Shown in pieces: positions 9,045 to 17,579 of a stretch of DNA of 64,000 nucleotides. The translations under genes were made by a program, and so were the position numbers. Every line of letters starts with the position of its first letter. Position 1 is the stretch's first letter. The stretch is from Anabaena cylindrica PCC 7122. GTDB lineage: Bacteria > Cyanobacteriota > Cyanobacteriia > Cyanobacteriales > Nostocaceae. Below the pieces are notes generated by a model. That model saw only the letters and a program-made list of their open reading frames with translations. It did no database searches and had not been told where the DNA came from. The stretch spans positions 620,001-684,000 of the forward strand of contig NC_019771.1 of the NCBI RefSeq assembly GCF_000317695.1. The letters run 5' to 3'.

Positions 9045-9146
9045 GGATTGGGGACTGGGGACTGGGGACTGGGAAGATGAATGACCCATGACCCATGACC
9101 CATGACCAATCACCCATTACCAATCACCAATTACCAATCACCAATC
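9043..9146. repeat. Heptameric tandem repeats (STRR) between ndhG and ndhE
   Basis: The spacer begins with three copies of ggggact, followed by four copies of catgacc and then accaatcacc/attacc variants. These 7-bp runs are the short tandemly repeated repetitive sequences known from heterocystous cyanobacteria. They create a false in-frame N-terminal extension (MTNHPLPITNYQSP) in front of NdhE. The array separates two genes of one operon. Confidence 0.8.
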
Positions 9147-9452
9147 ATGCAACTTCAGTACTTTTTATTACTAGCAGCAGCTTTGTTTTGCATTGGCATC
9201 TATGGCTTAATTACTAGCCGTAACGCGGTGCGGGTGCTGATGTCAATTGAGTTATTGTTGAATGCTGTTAATCTGAATTTAATGGCATTTTCCAACTTTA
9301 TTGACTCAACATTAATTAAAGGTCAGGTTTTCACAGTTTTTGTGATTACCGTGGCTGCTGCTGAAGCGGCGGTTGGTTTAGCGATCGTGCTGGCCATTTA
9401 TCGCAACCGTGATACCGTCGATATGGAGCAGTTTAATCTCCTGAAGTGGTAA
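9147..9452 (+). CDS. ndhE: NAD(P)H-quinone oxidoreductase subunit 4L (NdhE)
   Basis: Small membrane subunit homologous to NuoK/ND4L. From the ATG at 9147 it is 101 residues, the standard length, starting MQLQYFLLLAAALF. It has three hydrophobic helices and the buried glutamates of the proton path in MSIELLLNAVNLN (about residues 31-43) and VAAAEAAVGLAI (about 68-79). An upstream in-frame ATG at 9102 lies inside repeat DNA and is rejected as a start. It is the last gene of ndhAIGE and is followed after six bases by NAD kinase, which is probably co-transcribed. Confidence 0.95.
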   Translation: MQLQYFLLLAAALFCIGIYGLITSRNAVRVLMSIELLLNAVNLNLMAFSNFIDSTLIKGQVFTVFVITVAAAEAAVGLAIVLAIYRNRDTVDMEQFNLLKW

Positions 9453-9458
9453 CAGTAC

Positions 9459-10379
9459 GTGCAACTCAAGCAGGTAATCATTGCTTATAAAGCGCGAGAC
9501 TCCCAGAGCAAACGCTGGGCAGAACTCTGTGCTAAACAACTAGAGGAACGTCAGTGCCAAGTATTGGTGGGGCCTAGCGGTCCGAAAGATAACCCCTATC
9601 CGGTTTTCTTAGCGTCCGCTACTCAACCAATAGACCTAGCTTTAGTACTTGGTGGCGACGGTACTGTTTTAACAGGTGCTAGACATTTAGCCTCAGCAGG
9701 CATTCCCATTTTGGGAGTGAATGTTGGAGGCCATTTGGGATTTTTAACTGAGTCTGTGGAAGAATTTCAAGAACCAGAACGTGTGTGGGATCGTCTGTTT
9801 GAGGATCGTTATGCTATTCAGCGGCGGATGATGTTGCAAGCGGCCGTATATGAAGGTCATCGGACAAATTTGGAACCAGTGACTGAACATTACCTAGCTT
9901 TGAACGAGTTTTGCGTCAAACCTGCTTCTGCTGACAGAATGATCACTTCTATTCTGGAAATGGAAATTGACGGGGAGGTAGTTGATCAATATGTAGGAGA
10001 TGGGCTAATTATCTCTACTCCCACCGGTTCTACTGGTTACACTGTTTCTGCCAGTGGACCGATTATGCATGATGGGATGGAAGCGATTACTATCACACCC
10101 ATTTGTCCAATGAGTCTTTCTAGTCGTCCGTTGATTTTACCCCCTGGTTCTGTGGTCAGTATTTGGCCGTTGGGGGATTATGATTTAAGTACTAAATTGT
10201 GGATGGATGGGGTGTTATCTACTTCAATTTGGCCAGGCCATCGTGTTGATGTGCGGATGGCTGATTGTCTGGCTAAATTTATTGTTTTACGGGATAACAA
10301 TTCATATTATCAGACGCTGCGGGAAAAGTTACTTTGGGCAGGTACTAGAGTTCGCTACAACAATAATCACCGCAATTGA
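9459..10379 (+). CDS. nadK: NAD(+) kinase
   Basis: Phosphorylates NAD to NADP with ATP. The 306-residue protein has the diagnostic GGDGT motif in LVLGGDGTVLTGARHL (about residues 66-81), the NVGGHLGFL block and the glycine-rich TPTGSTGYTVSASGP near residue 187. The start is a GTG six bases after the ndhE stop, so it is likely translated from the ndh transcript. Cyanobacteria usually carry two NAD kinases; which type this is was not determined. Linking NADP supply to the NDH genes is plausible but is an inference. Confidence 0.94.
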   Translation: MQLKQVIIAYKARDSQSKRWAELCAKQLEERQCQVLVGPSGPKDNPYPVFLASATQPIDLALVLGGDGTVLTGARHLASAGIPILGVNVGGHLGFLTESVEEFQEPERVWDRLFEDRYAIQRRMMLQAAVYEGHRTNLEPVTEHYLALNEFCVKPASADRMITSILEMEIDGEVVDQYVGDGLIISTPTGSTGYTVSASGPIMHDGMEAITITPICPMSLSSRPLILPPGSVVSIWPLGDYDLSTKLWMDGVLSTSIWPGHRVDVRMADCLAKFIVLRDNNSYYQTLREKLLWAGTRVRYNNNHRN

Positions 10380-10429
10380 TTGCAATGTATTTTTCCCATA
10401 ATTTTACCGCAGTTCACTGGTGAATTATT

Positions 10430-10457
10430 AGCCCTCGGATCAATTCGGGGGCTTTTT
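10430..10457 (+). terminator. Rho-independent-type terminator after nadK
   Basis: Arms agccctcgga (10430-10439) and ttcgggggct (10444-10453) form an 8-of-10 stem with a four-base loop, followed by ttttt. It lies 50 bases after the nadK stop and is likely the end of the ndhAIGE-nadK transcript. Confidence 0.7.
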
Positions 10458-11019
10458 GATACTAACCAATTTATAGATCTGACGCACCTTACTAATATGC
10501 AAGTTGGGTAAGCCCTGACTATTTTGACTTTCTGAACATAATTACTATTGACAGAAAAATTAAATTGTGAATTAGATTGATTTGTATCTTATTGCCAGAT
10601 TTTATTTATAAAAATGTCGATAATAAAAGAAATCTATCTCCAATAATCATCAAACAATGGAATAGAGAATAGTTGTTCCTATTTCTTCTGCAATAGTGTT
10701 TAGCTAAATTCATGTATAGTGATCCGATTTGATTCATGAATTTTTCGTTGAGGCAGGGAAAAGGGAATAGGGAATAGGGAACATAAAAGAAGGAATATAA
10801 GGTGTACTGAGTTTGTTCAAAAATCAAATAGGAGTCCTATATATTATCTAAGTATTTAAGCAGCAATATTTAGACATTTGTGGAACCGAAGGAAATCGCT
10901 GTATTATTTCACTGTTAACTGTTCCCTCCCTAACTAGATCATTTATCACGATGACTTATTTAGTATGCTCTAAATTCTAGCGGGATATTTCGCAAATACA
11001 AGTAGGAAAACAGATGTAA
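10458..11019. other. Intergenic spacer nadK to OlsB-like gene
   Basis: About 560 AT-rich bases with no gene I can support. A stretch near 10750-10785 repeats gggaata units. The upstream region of the acyltransferase (10900-11019) should hold its promoter; no clear binding site precedes the start. Confidence 0.55.
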
Positions 11020-11820
11020 ATGTATTACCATCAAATCAATTCTTTATTGCATCCTCCTAAGTTTCCCGTTTTGCAAAATGAAAAGTACATCCTACGACTT
11101 GCTTCAACTGAAGAAGAATTAGAATCTATATTCCGCTTACGTTTTGAGGTTTTTAATCTAGAACTAGGTTTGGGATTTTCTGGTTCTAACACTACCCAAA
11201 TGGATCAGGATAAGTTTGATCAGGTTTGCCATCATTTGATACTTATTGCTAAACATACTGGTAAGACGATTGGTACATATAGAATGCAAACCTATACAAT
11301 GGCTGGTAAAGGGTTAGGTTTCGATTCTGCTGACATATTTAATCTCAATAAAATTCCTGATTTTATGCTTCAGGAATCTGTAGAAGTTGGACGTGCTTGT
11401 ATAGCTAAAGAATACCGCAATAGTCATACACTGTTATTACTTTGGGAAGGACTAGCTAATTATCTACTTGGGAGTGGAAAGCAATATTTTTTTGGTTGTG
11501 CATCATTACTAACACAATGTCCTAAACAAGCTACTTGTGCTTATAATTATTTTCAGGAGCATGATTTGATGCACCCAAGTATCTTGGTTCACCCTAATTC
11601 AGAATACCGCATAGAAATGACTCCACACTGTCAAGATATATATAATGATCTAGAAATTCCAAAAATTTTACAAGCATATTTAAGCATTGGTGCTAAAATA
11701 TGCAGCCTACCAGCTATTGATAAGCAGTTTAAAACTATTGATTTTTTAATAATATCTAATATTGCAGATTTCGCTAGATGCTGTTACTCAAGCGAAGTCA
11801 AATTAGCATCTGAACATTAG
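11020..11820 (+). CDS. OlsB-like N-acyltransferase, GNAT fold
   Basis: A 266-residue protein of the hemolysin-like GNAT group (the OlsB family, which attaches 3-hydroxyacyl chains from acyl-ACP to ornithine). Supporting segments in order are RLRFEVFNLELGLGF (about 39-53), IGTYRMQTY (about 87-95), VEVGRACIAKEYRN (about 126-139), LLLWEGLANYLL and FFGCASLLT (about 165-173). The E-G-R-x-C and F-G-x-x-S signatures are those of OlsB. No OlsA-type O-acyltransferase lies next to it, and cyanobacteria are not known for ornithine lipids, so the acceptor is open. It stands alone. Confidence 0.7.
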   Translation: MYYHQINSLLHPPKFPVLQNEKYILRLASTEEELESIFRLRFEVFNLELGLGFSGSNTTQMDQDKFDQVCHHLILIAKHTGKTIGTYRMQTYTMAGKGLGFDSADIFNLNKIPDFMLQESVEVGRACIAKEYRNSHTLLLLWEGLANYLLGSGKQYFFGCASLLTQCPKQATCAYNYFQEHDLMHPSILVHPNSEYRIEMTPHCQDIYNDLEIPKILQAYLSIGAKICSLPAIDKQFKTIDFLIISNIADFARCCYSSEVKLASEH

Positions 11821-11913
11821 TAAATCTTAAACTAATTCTCATGTTAAATTAATTTTTTCGATAATATCAGGCTTTAAATTATCCTTAAAGATAAATTTTA
11901 AGGAGGTTTAAGT

Positions 11914-12369
11914 ATGAAGTTAAAATATTTAGCTATTTTTGGTATTGTGGCAATTGTAACTGTAGGCTGTACCAAGGAAGTAAGCTCGACTCCCATCAAT
12001 AATCAGCCTGAGTCTGTGGCTAGTGTCACTCCTTCAGTAGTACAGTCTGAAAGCTTTAAGACTTTGGAACATAGAACTCAGGGAAAAGTGAGCATTATTA
12101 CTATAAATAGCAACCGCTACTTAGCATTAGACAATAATTTCAATACGGATCATGGACCTGATTTAGTTGTAATTTTGTATCGTGGTGATAAACCACCAAA
12201 ATATAATATTAAAAAGCAAGATTATATAAGTATTGCTTCTTTACAAAAAACTAAAGGTTCTCAACGTTATGCTCTACCTAAAAATGTGAGATTATCAGAC
12301 TTTGGTTCTGTTGGTATTTGGTGCCGTCGATTTAATGTTAGCTTTGGTTATGCTGGTTTACCTAAGTAG
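11914..12369 (+). CDS. DM13-domain lipoprotein
   Basis: A 151-residue exported protein with a basic start, a hydrophobic helix and a cysteine at residue 19 (IVTVGC), so likely a lipoprotein, though the lipobox is not canonical. After a low-complexity Ser/Thr/Pro linker (about 22-45) comes a DM13 domain: HRTQGKVSII, DHGPDLVVILYRG near 87, and SDFGSVGIWCRRFNVSFGYA at the end. DM13 domains are thought to act in redox or electron transfer; the conserved cysteine is in IWCRRF. A strong aaggagg precedes the ATG by about 10 bases. It is a single gene. Confidence 0.8.
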   Translation: MKLKYLAIFGIVAIVTVGCTKEVSSTPINNQPESVASVTPSVVQSESFKTLEHRTQGKVSIITINSNRYLALDNNFNTDHGPDLVVILYRGDKPPKYNIKKQDYISIASLQKTKGSQRYALPKNVRLSDFGSVGIWCRRFNVSFGYAGLPK

Positions 12370-12463
12370 TTGTAGTGGGAGTGCTGATGGATATTATTCT
12401 GTTTTCATTCCTGATAATTTTTATTGAATCAGAATTTTAAATTTAACAGTTAACATTTCCAAA

Positions 12464-12560
12464 TATAGCAATTCCCAAGCTCATGAAATACACCCCACCC
12501 GCGCTGTCGCGCACCCTCCCCTTACCAAGGGGAGGGTTGGGGAGGGGTAATTTTGTATCT
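12464..12560. repeat. 97-bp dispersed repeat, copy 1
   Basis: The sequence from tatagcaattcccaag to attttgtatct recurs at 40048-40144 with only a few differences. Its centre is a perfect hairpin, accctcccctt-acc-aaggggagggt (about 12513-12537). It lies in the spacer between the DM13 lipoprotein and the histidine kinase. No terminal inverted repeat was found at the ends. Confidence 0.85.
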
Positions 12561-12616
12561 TACTAGAGTGGGAAAGGCTATAAAATTTTTCTGATATCAA
12601 CTTCAAGATTATTAAA

Positions 12617-14047
12617 GTGAAACAAATCAGCAAGGTTTGGCAAAAAATTGATATATTTTCTTTACGGTTACGTCTGACTATTGGTATTGCTCTAGTTTCA
12701 GCTTTGGGATTAGGAGGACTTGCAAGTTGGACAAGTTGGAAAATGCAGCAAATTTTAATTACTAGTCATAAATATAATATTGCTCAAATTGCTGATCGCT
12801 TGCCGCAGGATGTGCAACTTTATAGTGAAATGTATCCTCTGGAAACTAGTTTACAAAAAGCAATAAATAACTTAACAACTACTGATACATTTTTATGGAT
12901 TAAAGGTACTGATAAGAAAATTATAGGTAAATCTAGTAATTGGAATCTGCTTCCAGATATAACAGCAACTGAGCTTATGTCTTTAACGGAGATGTCGGTT
13001 CAACCCGAATTAATAAAAGTTAGTCAACGCTATTATATTTTATGTGGTGGTGCGTTACCACTTAAGGGTAAGGCTTTGGGTAATTTATTTCTGGTACAAG
13101 ATGTAACTCGTGAACAAACAATGTTTTTGGGAATGGTTAAAAGTTTGGCTATTGTGAGTATTTTGGTAATTATAGTTATTTCTTTGGCGATCGCATTTTA
13201 CATTCAGCGCTCTCTACAACCATTGCGCCAGTTAAACCAAATGACTGCTGTTATATCTCTAGCAGATTTAGGACAAGCCCAATTATATCTTGAACACGCA
13301 CCTAGTGAAGTCAAAGAATTAACTCAAACTTTCAATATGATGTTAGCCCGTCTTGCCCAATCTTGGGAACAAGAAAGGCAATTTGTTAGTAATGTTTCCC
13401 ATGAGTTACGCACGCCTTTAACAATTGTTCATGGTTATTTACAAAGTGTTTTGCGCCGACAACATAATTTAACATCCGCACAACAGGAAGCTTTGGAAAC
13501 TGCTGCAATAGAAACTGAACACACTATCCGTCTTTTGCAAGATTTACTCGATTTAGCAAGGGCTGATAGTGGTTATTTGCATTTGCGGCGGGAATTGTGT
13601 TTACTCAATGATTTGGTAGCAGAAGTTGTGAGTATGGCAGAAAAGTATAGCGATCGCATAATCGAAATTGAGTCCATAAATCAGCTAATTGAGGCGAGAA
13701 TAGATTATAATCGTCTAAAACAAGTATTACTAAATTTAATTGATAATGCGGTGAAGTATTCGCCAGCAGAAACACCTGTAATGATTAAATTGCATCTGCA
13801 AGGTGAAGAAGCAGTTATTCAAGTTTGTGACCAAGGTTATGGCATTCCTTTACAACACCAATCACGAATTTTTGAGCGTTTTTACCGTGTAGATGAAGCC
13901 CGTACTTCTTCAACTGGGGGTTGTGGTTTAGGGTTGTCGATTGTTAAGACTCTTGTAGAGAGTATGGGTGGGAATGTAAGTGTGCGATCGCGCCAAGGAA
14001 AAGGAAGTACCTTTACAATTACTATACCAGCCTCATCATCGCAGTAA
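12617..14047 (+). CDS. Sensor histidine kinase
   Basis: A 476-residue membrane sensor starting at GTG. Helix 1 is at about residues 17-40 and helix 2 at about 176-197, with a periplasmic sensing region of about 135 residues between them. A HAMP linker follows, then HisKA with FVSNVSHELRTPL and the phospho-acceptor His262, then HATPase_c with NLIDNAVKYSP (N box), DQGYGIP (G1) and GLGLSIVKTL (G2). The periplasmic part has no domain I recognise. The gene precedes its response regulator by 145 bases, on the same strand. The ligand is unknown. Confidence 0.93.
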   Translation: MKQISKVWQKIDIFSLRLRLTIGIALVSALGLGGLASWTSWKMQQILITSHKYNIAQIADRLPQDVQLYSEMYPLETSLQKAINNLTTTDTFLWIKGTDKKIIGKSSNWNLLPDITATELMSLTEMSVQPELIKVSQRYYILCGGALPLKGKALGNLFLVQDVTREQTMFLGMVKSLAIVSILVIIVISLAIAFYIQRSLQPLRQLNQMTAVISLADLGQAQLYLEHAPSEVKELTQTFNMMLARLAQSWEQERQFVSNVSHELRTPLTIVHGYLQSVLRRQHNLTSAQQEALETAAIETEHTIRLLQDLLDLARADSGYLHLRRELCLLNDLVAEVVSMAEKYSDRIIEIESINQLIEARIDYNRLKQVLLNLIDNAVKYSPAETPVMIKLHLQGEEAVIQVCDQGYGIPLQHQSRIFERFYRVDEARTSSTGGCGLGLSIVKTLVESMGGNVSVRSRQGKGSTFTITIPASSSQ

Positions 14048-14192
14048 ATAAAGATGATCTTGTTACTTATCCATGTTTATACTAAGCTAAATTATATCTA
14101 TGAGATGTCTAGCTATTGAGTATTTAAACATATTCTCTATAGTTATCATTCTGTGTATAATTAACATCCCTGCTGAAATCCTGAATATTATT

Positions 14193-14867
14193 ATGACGCA
14201 CATCTTACTGGTTGAAGATGAAGTCAAATTAGCTCGATTTATAGAGTTAGAATTGAGTTATGAAGGCTATCAAGTTAGTGTAGCCTATGATGGACTAACC
14301 GCCCTGACTGCGGCAAGGGAGTTAAATCTAGATTTAATAATTTTAGACTGGATGCTACCTGGTGTGTCGGGGTTAGAAATTTGCCGTCGCTTACGGAGTA
14401 CCGGTGATAAAGTACCGATAATTTTATTAACCGCTAAAGATGAAGTGAGCGATCGCGTTGCTGGTTTAGATGCTGGTGCTGATGATTACGTAGTCAAACC
14501 ATTTAGTGTCGAAGAATTATTAGCCAGAGTCCGCGCCCACCTGAGACGAAACCGGGAAACAGATACCGCAGATATCTTAGCATTTGATGACCTAAGTTTA
14601 AATCGCCGCACGCGGGAAGTCTATCGAGGAAAGCGATTAGTAGAGTTGACTGCGAAGGAATTTGATTTGCTGGACTATCTACTCGCCCATCCGCGCCAGG
14701 TAATTACGCGCGATCGCATTTTAGAAGAAGTCTGGGGTTATGACTTCATGGGTGATTCCAACATAATTGAAGTTTATATTCGCTACTTGCGCTTGAAACT
14801 GGAAGCCAACAATGAAAAGCGTCTCGTTCAAACTGTGCGTGGTGTCGGCTATGTATTACGCGAATAA
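14193..14867 (+). CDS. OmpR/PhoB-type response regulator
   Basis: A 224-residue DNA-binding regulator. The receiver domain starts ILLVEDEVKLAR with acidic residues at 9-10, has the phosphorylation site D52 in LILDW-type context (LIILDWMLPG) and the conserved lysine in VVKPFS near residue 103. The C-terminal winged helix carries LTAKEFDLLDYLLAHP and TVRGVGYVLRE. I start at the ATG at 14193 because MTHILLVEDE is the family start; the frame is open back to an ATG at 14100, but those 31 residues are hydrophobic and unlike any regulator. It pairs with the kinase upstream and lies 94 bases before arsM. Confidence 0.92.
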   Translation: MTHILLVEDEVKLARFIELELSYEGYQVSVAYDGLTALTAARELNLDLIILDWMLPGVSGLEICRRLRSTGDKVPIILLTAKDEVSDRVAGLDAGADDYVVKPFSVEELLARVRAHLRRNRETDTADILAFDDLSLNRRTREVYRGKRLVELTAKEFDLLDYLLAHPRQVITRDRILEEVWGYDFMGDSNIIEVYIRYLRLKLEANNEKRLVQTVRGVGYVLRE

Positions 14868-14961
14868 ATTAATGAACTCTCAGCGAAAACTCATTAAATT
14901 CCCACTCCAATATATTAATATCCACAATTGATATATACAAAGCTAATTTCATACAGCAACA

Positions 14962-15930
14962 ATGACTTATTTAGAAACCGCAGCACAATTTTATAGCGAA
15001 GTTGCTCAAACACCAGAAGTAGGACTGTGTTGTGTTCAAAGCACACCCCTGCAATTACCAGGATTGAAAATTCCTTTGCCAATGCAGGAAATGAATTATG
15101 GCTGTGGAACAACAGTTCACCCCACCGAACTCGCAAATCAACCCACAGTCCTTTATGTTGGTGTTGGCGGTGGACTAGAAGCATTACAATTTGCTTACTT
15201 TTCCCGTCGTCCTGGTGCTGTCATTGCTGTTGAACCAGTAGCAGCCATGCGCGAAGCTGCCACACGTAACTTAGAAATGGCTGCTCAACAAAATCCTTGG
15301 TTTGATACCAGTTTTATCGAGATTCGCCCCGGAGATGCCTTTAATTTACCCGTTGATGATGCTGCGGTGAATGTATTAGCACAGAATTGTCTTTTCAACA
15401 TTTTTGAACCAGCAGATTTAACCCGTGCTTTAAAAGAAGCTTATCGGGTATTAAAACCCGGTGGAAGATTGCAAATGAGTGACCCCATAGCTACCAGTCC
15501 CATTCCCACCCATTTACAACAAGATGAACGATTACGTGCCATTTGTTTATCAGGCGCACTTACATATCAAGAGTATACCCAACTAATTATAAATGCTGGT
15601 TTTGGGCAGATAGAAATTCGCGCCCGTCGCCCTTATAGATTATTAGATAAACAAACTTATCAACTAGCAGAAAATCTTTTATTAGAAAGCCTTGATTCCG
15701 TCTCCTTTAAGGTTGATATTCCTGAAGATGGAGCTTGTATATTCACTGGCAAAACCGCAATTTATGCAGGACAAGAAGCATTTTTTAATGATCAAGCAGG
15801 TCACATTTTACAACGTGGAATTCCTGCCGCAGTCTGTGATAAAACAGCCGCTAAACTCGGAGATTTAAAGCCGGAAGAAATTATGGTAACAGATTCCACT
15901 TGGCACTATGATGGCGGAGGTTGCTGTTAG
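14962..15930 (+). CDS. arsM: Arsenite methyltransferase ArsM, arsenosugar type
   Basis: SAM-dependent methyltransferase that methylates arsenite. The 322-residue protein has candidate thiol ligands at C23-C24 (VGLCCVQ) and C48 (NYGCGTT), the SAM-binding loop LYVGVGGGLEALQ (about 64-76), and a methyltransferase core ending in LKPGGRLQMSDP. It ends in GGGCC, a cysteine pair fitting metalloid binding. The layout matches the ArsM subfamily placed next to the radical SAM protein ArsS for arsenosugar synthesis; that ArsS partner is present at 16380. The two-component pair just upstream could regulate it, but no sequence evidence links them. Confidence 0.88.
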   Translation: MTYLETAAQFYSEVAQTPEVGLCCVQSTPLQLPGLKIPLPMQEMNYGCGTTVHPTELANQPTVLYVGVGGGLEALQFAYFSRRPGAVIAVEPVAAMREAATRNLEMAAQQNPWFDTSFIEIRPGDAFNLPVDDAAVNVLAQNCLFNIFEPADLTRALKEAYRVLKPGGRLQMSDPIATSPIPTHLQQDERLRAICLSGALTYQEYTQLIINAGFGQIEIRARRPYRLLDKQTYQLAENLLLESLDSVSFKVDIPEDGACIFTGKTAIYAGQEAFFNDQAGHILQRGIPAAVCDKTAAKLGDLKPEEIMVTDSTWHYDGGGCC

Positions 15931-15945
15931 ATTTTAGGTAAGAAA

Positions 15946-15981
<36 letters not shown>

Positions 15982-16114
15982 AAGAAGGAAGAAGAATATT
16001 TTTTATTCTGTTAAGAGTTCCCTGCTATATCAAACATTCTGTATCCTGATTCCTTACGTGTTTTCTACCACATCCTACTATCTTGAGTATTAACTTTGCC
16101 TACTGCGGCGATTA

Positions 16115-16304
16115 TTAGAGGGTGTTTGAAAAGTTTCGGGTGGTGATTTTAGACACTCAATGATAGCTTGCGTGGCGGAGCCATTCCCCCCTAACCCCCC
16201 TTAAGAAGGGGGGGAACTAGAGTCAAAGTCCTCCTTAAAAAGGAGGATTTAGGAGGATCTAAAGTTTTTAATACATCAGCAACCACTTTTCAAACATCCT
16301 CTTA
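16115..16304. mobile_element. MITE-like element, about 190 bp, inside the arsM-arsS spacer
   Basis: The left end ttagagggtgtttgaaaagt (16115-16134) and the reverse complement of the right end (16285-16304) match at 18 of 20 positions. Both tips carry TA, which fits a TA target as used by IS630/Tc1-type elements. The interior has two further hairpins (cccccttaagaaggggg and cctccttaaaaaggagg) and no coding frame. The element sits between arsM and arsS and may affect read-through between them. Family assignment is inference. Confidence 0.75.
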
Positions 16305-16379
16305 GTGGTATCACTTATAAATTAAATTAGTGCAATAATAAGCAAGAAAAATTTTGTCATATTTCGGAACTAGTAAGCA

Positions 16380-17366
16380 ATGCAGAATACATCAAATACC
16401 CAGTTCAAACATAAATTAACTTCACCTTTAACAAAAAAGGAAATAAATGTATTACAGATTAATTTAGGTAAACGCTGTAACCTTAGCTGCAATCATTGTC
16501 ATGTTGAAGCAAGTCCAAAAAGAACAGAAGAACTAAACCTAGAAATTGGACTGGAATTAATTGAATTCATATTTAAATTTCCCGAAATTAAAATTGTAGA
16601 TTTAACTGGTGGCGCTCCAGAAATGAATTATGGTTTTAAGCCACTAGTAGAAGCCGCAAGTTTAGCAGAAAAAAAAGTAATTGTCCGGTCAAATCTGACA
16701 ATTTATTTCGTTGATGGATTTGGATATTTACCAGAATTCTTCGCTAAACACCAAGTGAGAATTGTTGCTTCCCTACCTTGTTACCTTGCAGATAATGTAG
16801 ATAAAATGCGGGGGAATGGTGTGTTTAATGACTCTATTCGCGCCCTGCAATGGTTAAATCAACTTGGATATGCAAAAAATCCAAATTTAATTTTAGATTT
16901 AGTGTACAATCCTCCCTTACCCACGAGTGAAAAATTTTCAGTCACTCCTGAACAGACAAACCTAGAAATAGCTTATAAAATGTTCCTACAAGAAAATTTT
17001 GGTATAGTGTTTAATAACCTCTTTACCATCACTAATTTACCTGTAGGTAGAACAAAATTATACTTAGAAGGAAAACAACTTTATTCAGGCTATTTGCAGT
17101 TTTTAGAATCTAATTTTAACCCCGATACAGTTGAAAATTTAATGTGCCGTGATCAAATTTCAGTTGATTATTTAGGTAATGTATATGATTGTGATTTCAA
17201 TCAAATGATGAACTTACCTGCAAAAACTTTTAATGGTAAAACCCTAACAATTAGAAAATTGTTAGAATCTGGTAGTTTAGATATGATTAGGGAAGTTCAA
17301 ACTGCTGATTATTGCTATGGTTGTACCGCCGGTTGTGGTTCTAGTTGTGGTGGTGCTTTAGTATGA
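16380..17366 (+). CDS. arsS: Arsenosugar biosynthesis radical SAM protein ArsS
   Basis: A radical SAM enzyme of 328 residues that, in the described pathway, transfers the 5'-deoxyadenosyl group of SAM to dimethylarsenite on the way to arsenosugars. The cluster motif is CNLSCNHC with C33, C37 and C40, preceded by LQINLGKR. The TGGAPEMN segment (about 79-86) is the SAM-binding GGE-like strand. The C-terminal domain is cysteine-rich: MCRDQISVDYLGNVYDCDF, then YCYGCTAGCGSSCGG, expected to hold auxiliary clusters. Some family members are selenoproteins; here all positions are read as ordinary cysteine. It lies 449 bases after arsM. Confidence 0.9.
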   Translation: MQNTSNTQFKHKLTSPLTKKEINVLQINLGKRCNLSCNHCHVEASPKRTEELNLEIGLELIEFIFKFPEIKIVDLTGGAPEMNYGFKPLVEAASLAEKKVIVRSNLTIYFVDGFGYLPEFFAKHQVRIVASLPCYLADNVDKMRGNGVFNDSIRALQWLNQLGYAKNPNLILDLVYNPPLPTSEKFSVTPEQTNLEIAYKMFLQENFGIVFNNLFTITNLPVGRTKLYLEGKQLYSGYLQFLESNFNPDTVENLMCRDQISVDYLGNVYDCDFNQMMNLPAKTFNGKTLTIRKLLESGSLDMIREVQTADYCYGCTAGCGSSCGGALV

Positions 17367-17398
17367 TAACACCAAAAATGTATTTGTTCTCAATTAAG

Positions 17399-17480
17399 TG
17401 CGGATAAAAGGACTTGAACCTTCACTCCTTTCGGAACTAGAACCTAAATCTAGCGCGTCTGCCAATTTCGCCATATCCGC
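17399..17480 (-). tRNA. tRNA-Leu(TAG)
   Basis: On the minus strand the acceptor arms GCGGATA and TATCCGC pair perfectly, with discriminator A. The anticodon loop is TTTAGGT, giving anticodon TAG, and the T arm is GGTTCAAGTCC. The long variable arm (class II) fits leucine. CCA is not encoded. Confidence 0.95.
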
Positions 17481-17579
17481 ATCAGTATCTAATATTAGCA
17501 TAACAAATTATGGTTGGCAAGAGGTAATTGGGAATTGGTGATTAGTAAAACTCTGATCCAGTTCCCAGTTTCCAGCCTC

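Noticed and set aside
9102..9146. N-terminal extension of NdhE (MTNHPLPITNYQSP)
   Set aside because: It is encoded by heptamer repeats; the family starts at MQLQYF and the length of 101 residues is standard.
16380..17366. ArsS as a selenoprotein
   Set aside because: Some family members use selenocysteine, but no in-frame TGA occurs; all relevant positions are cysteine codons.
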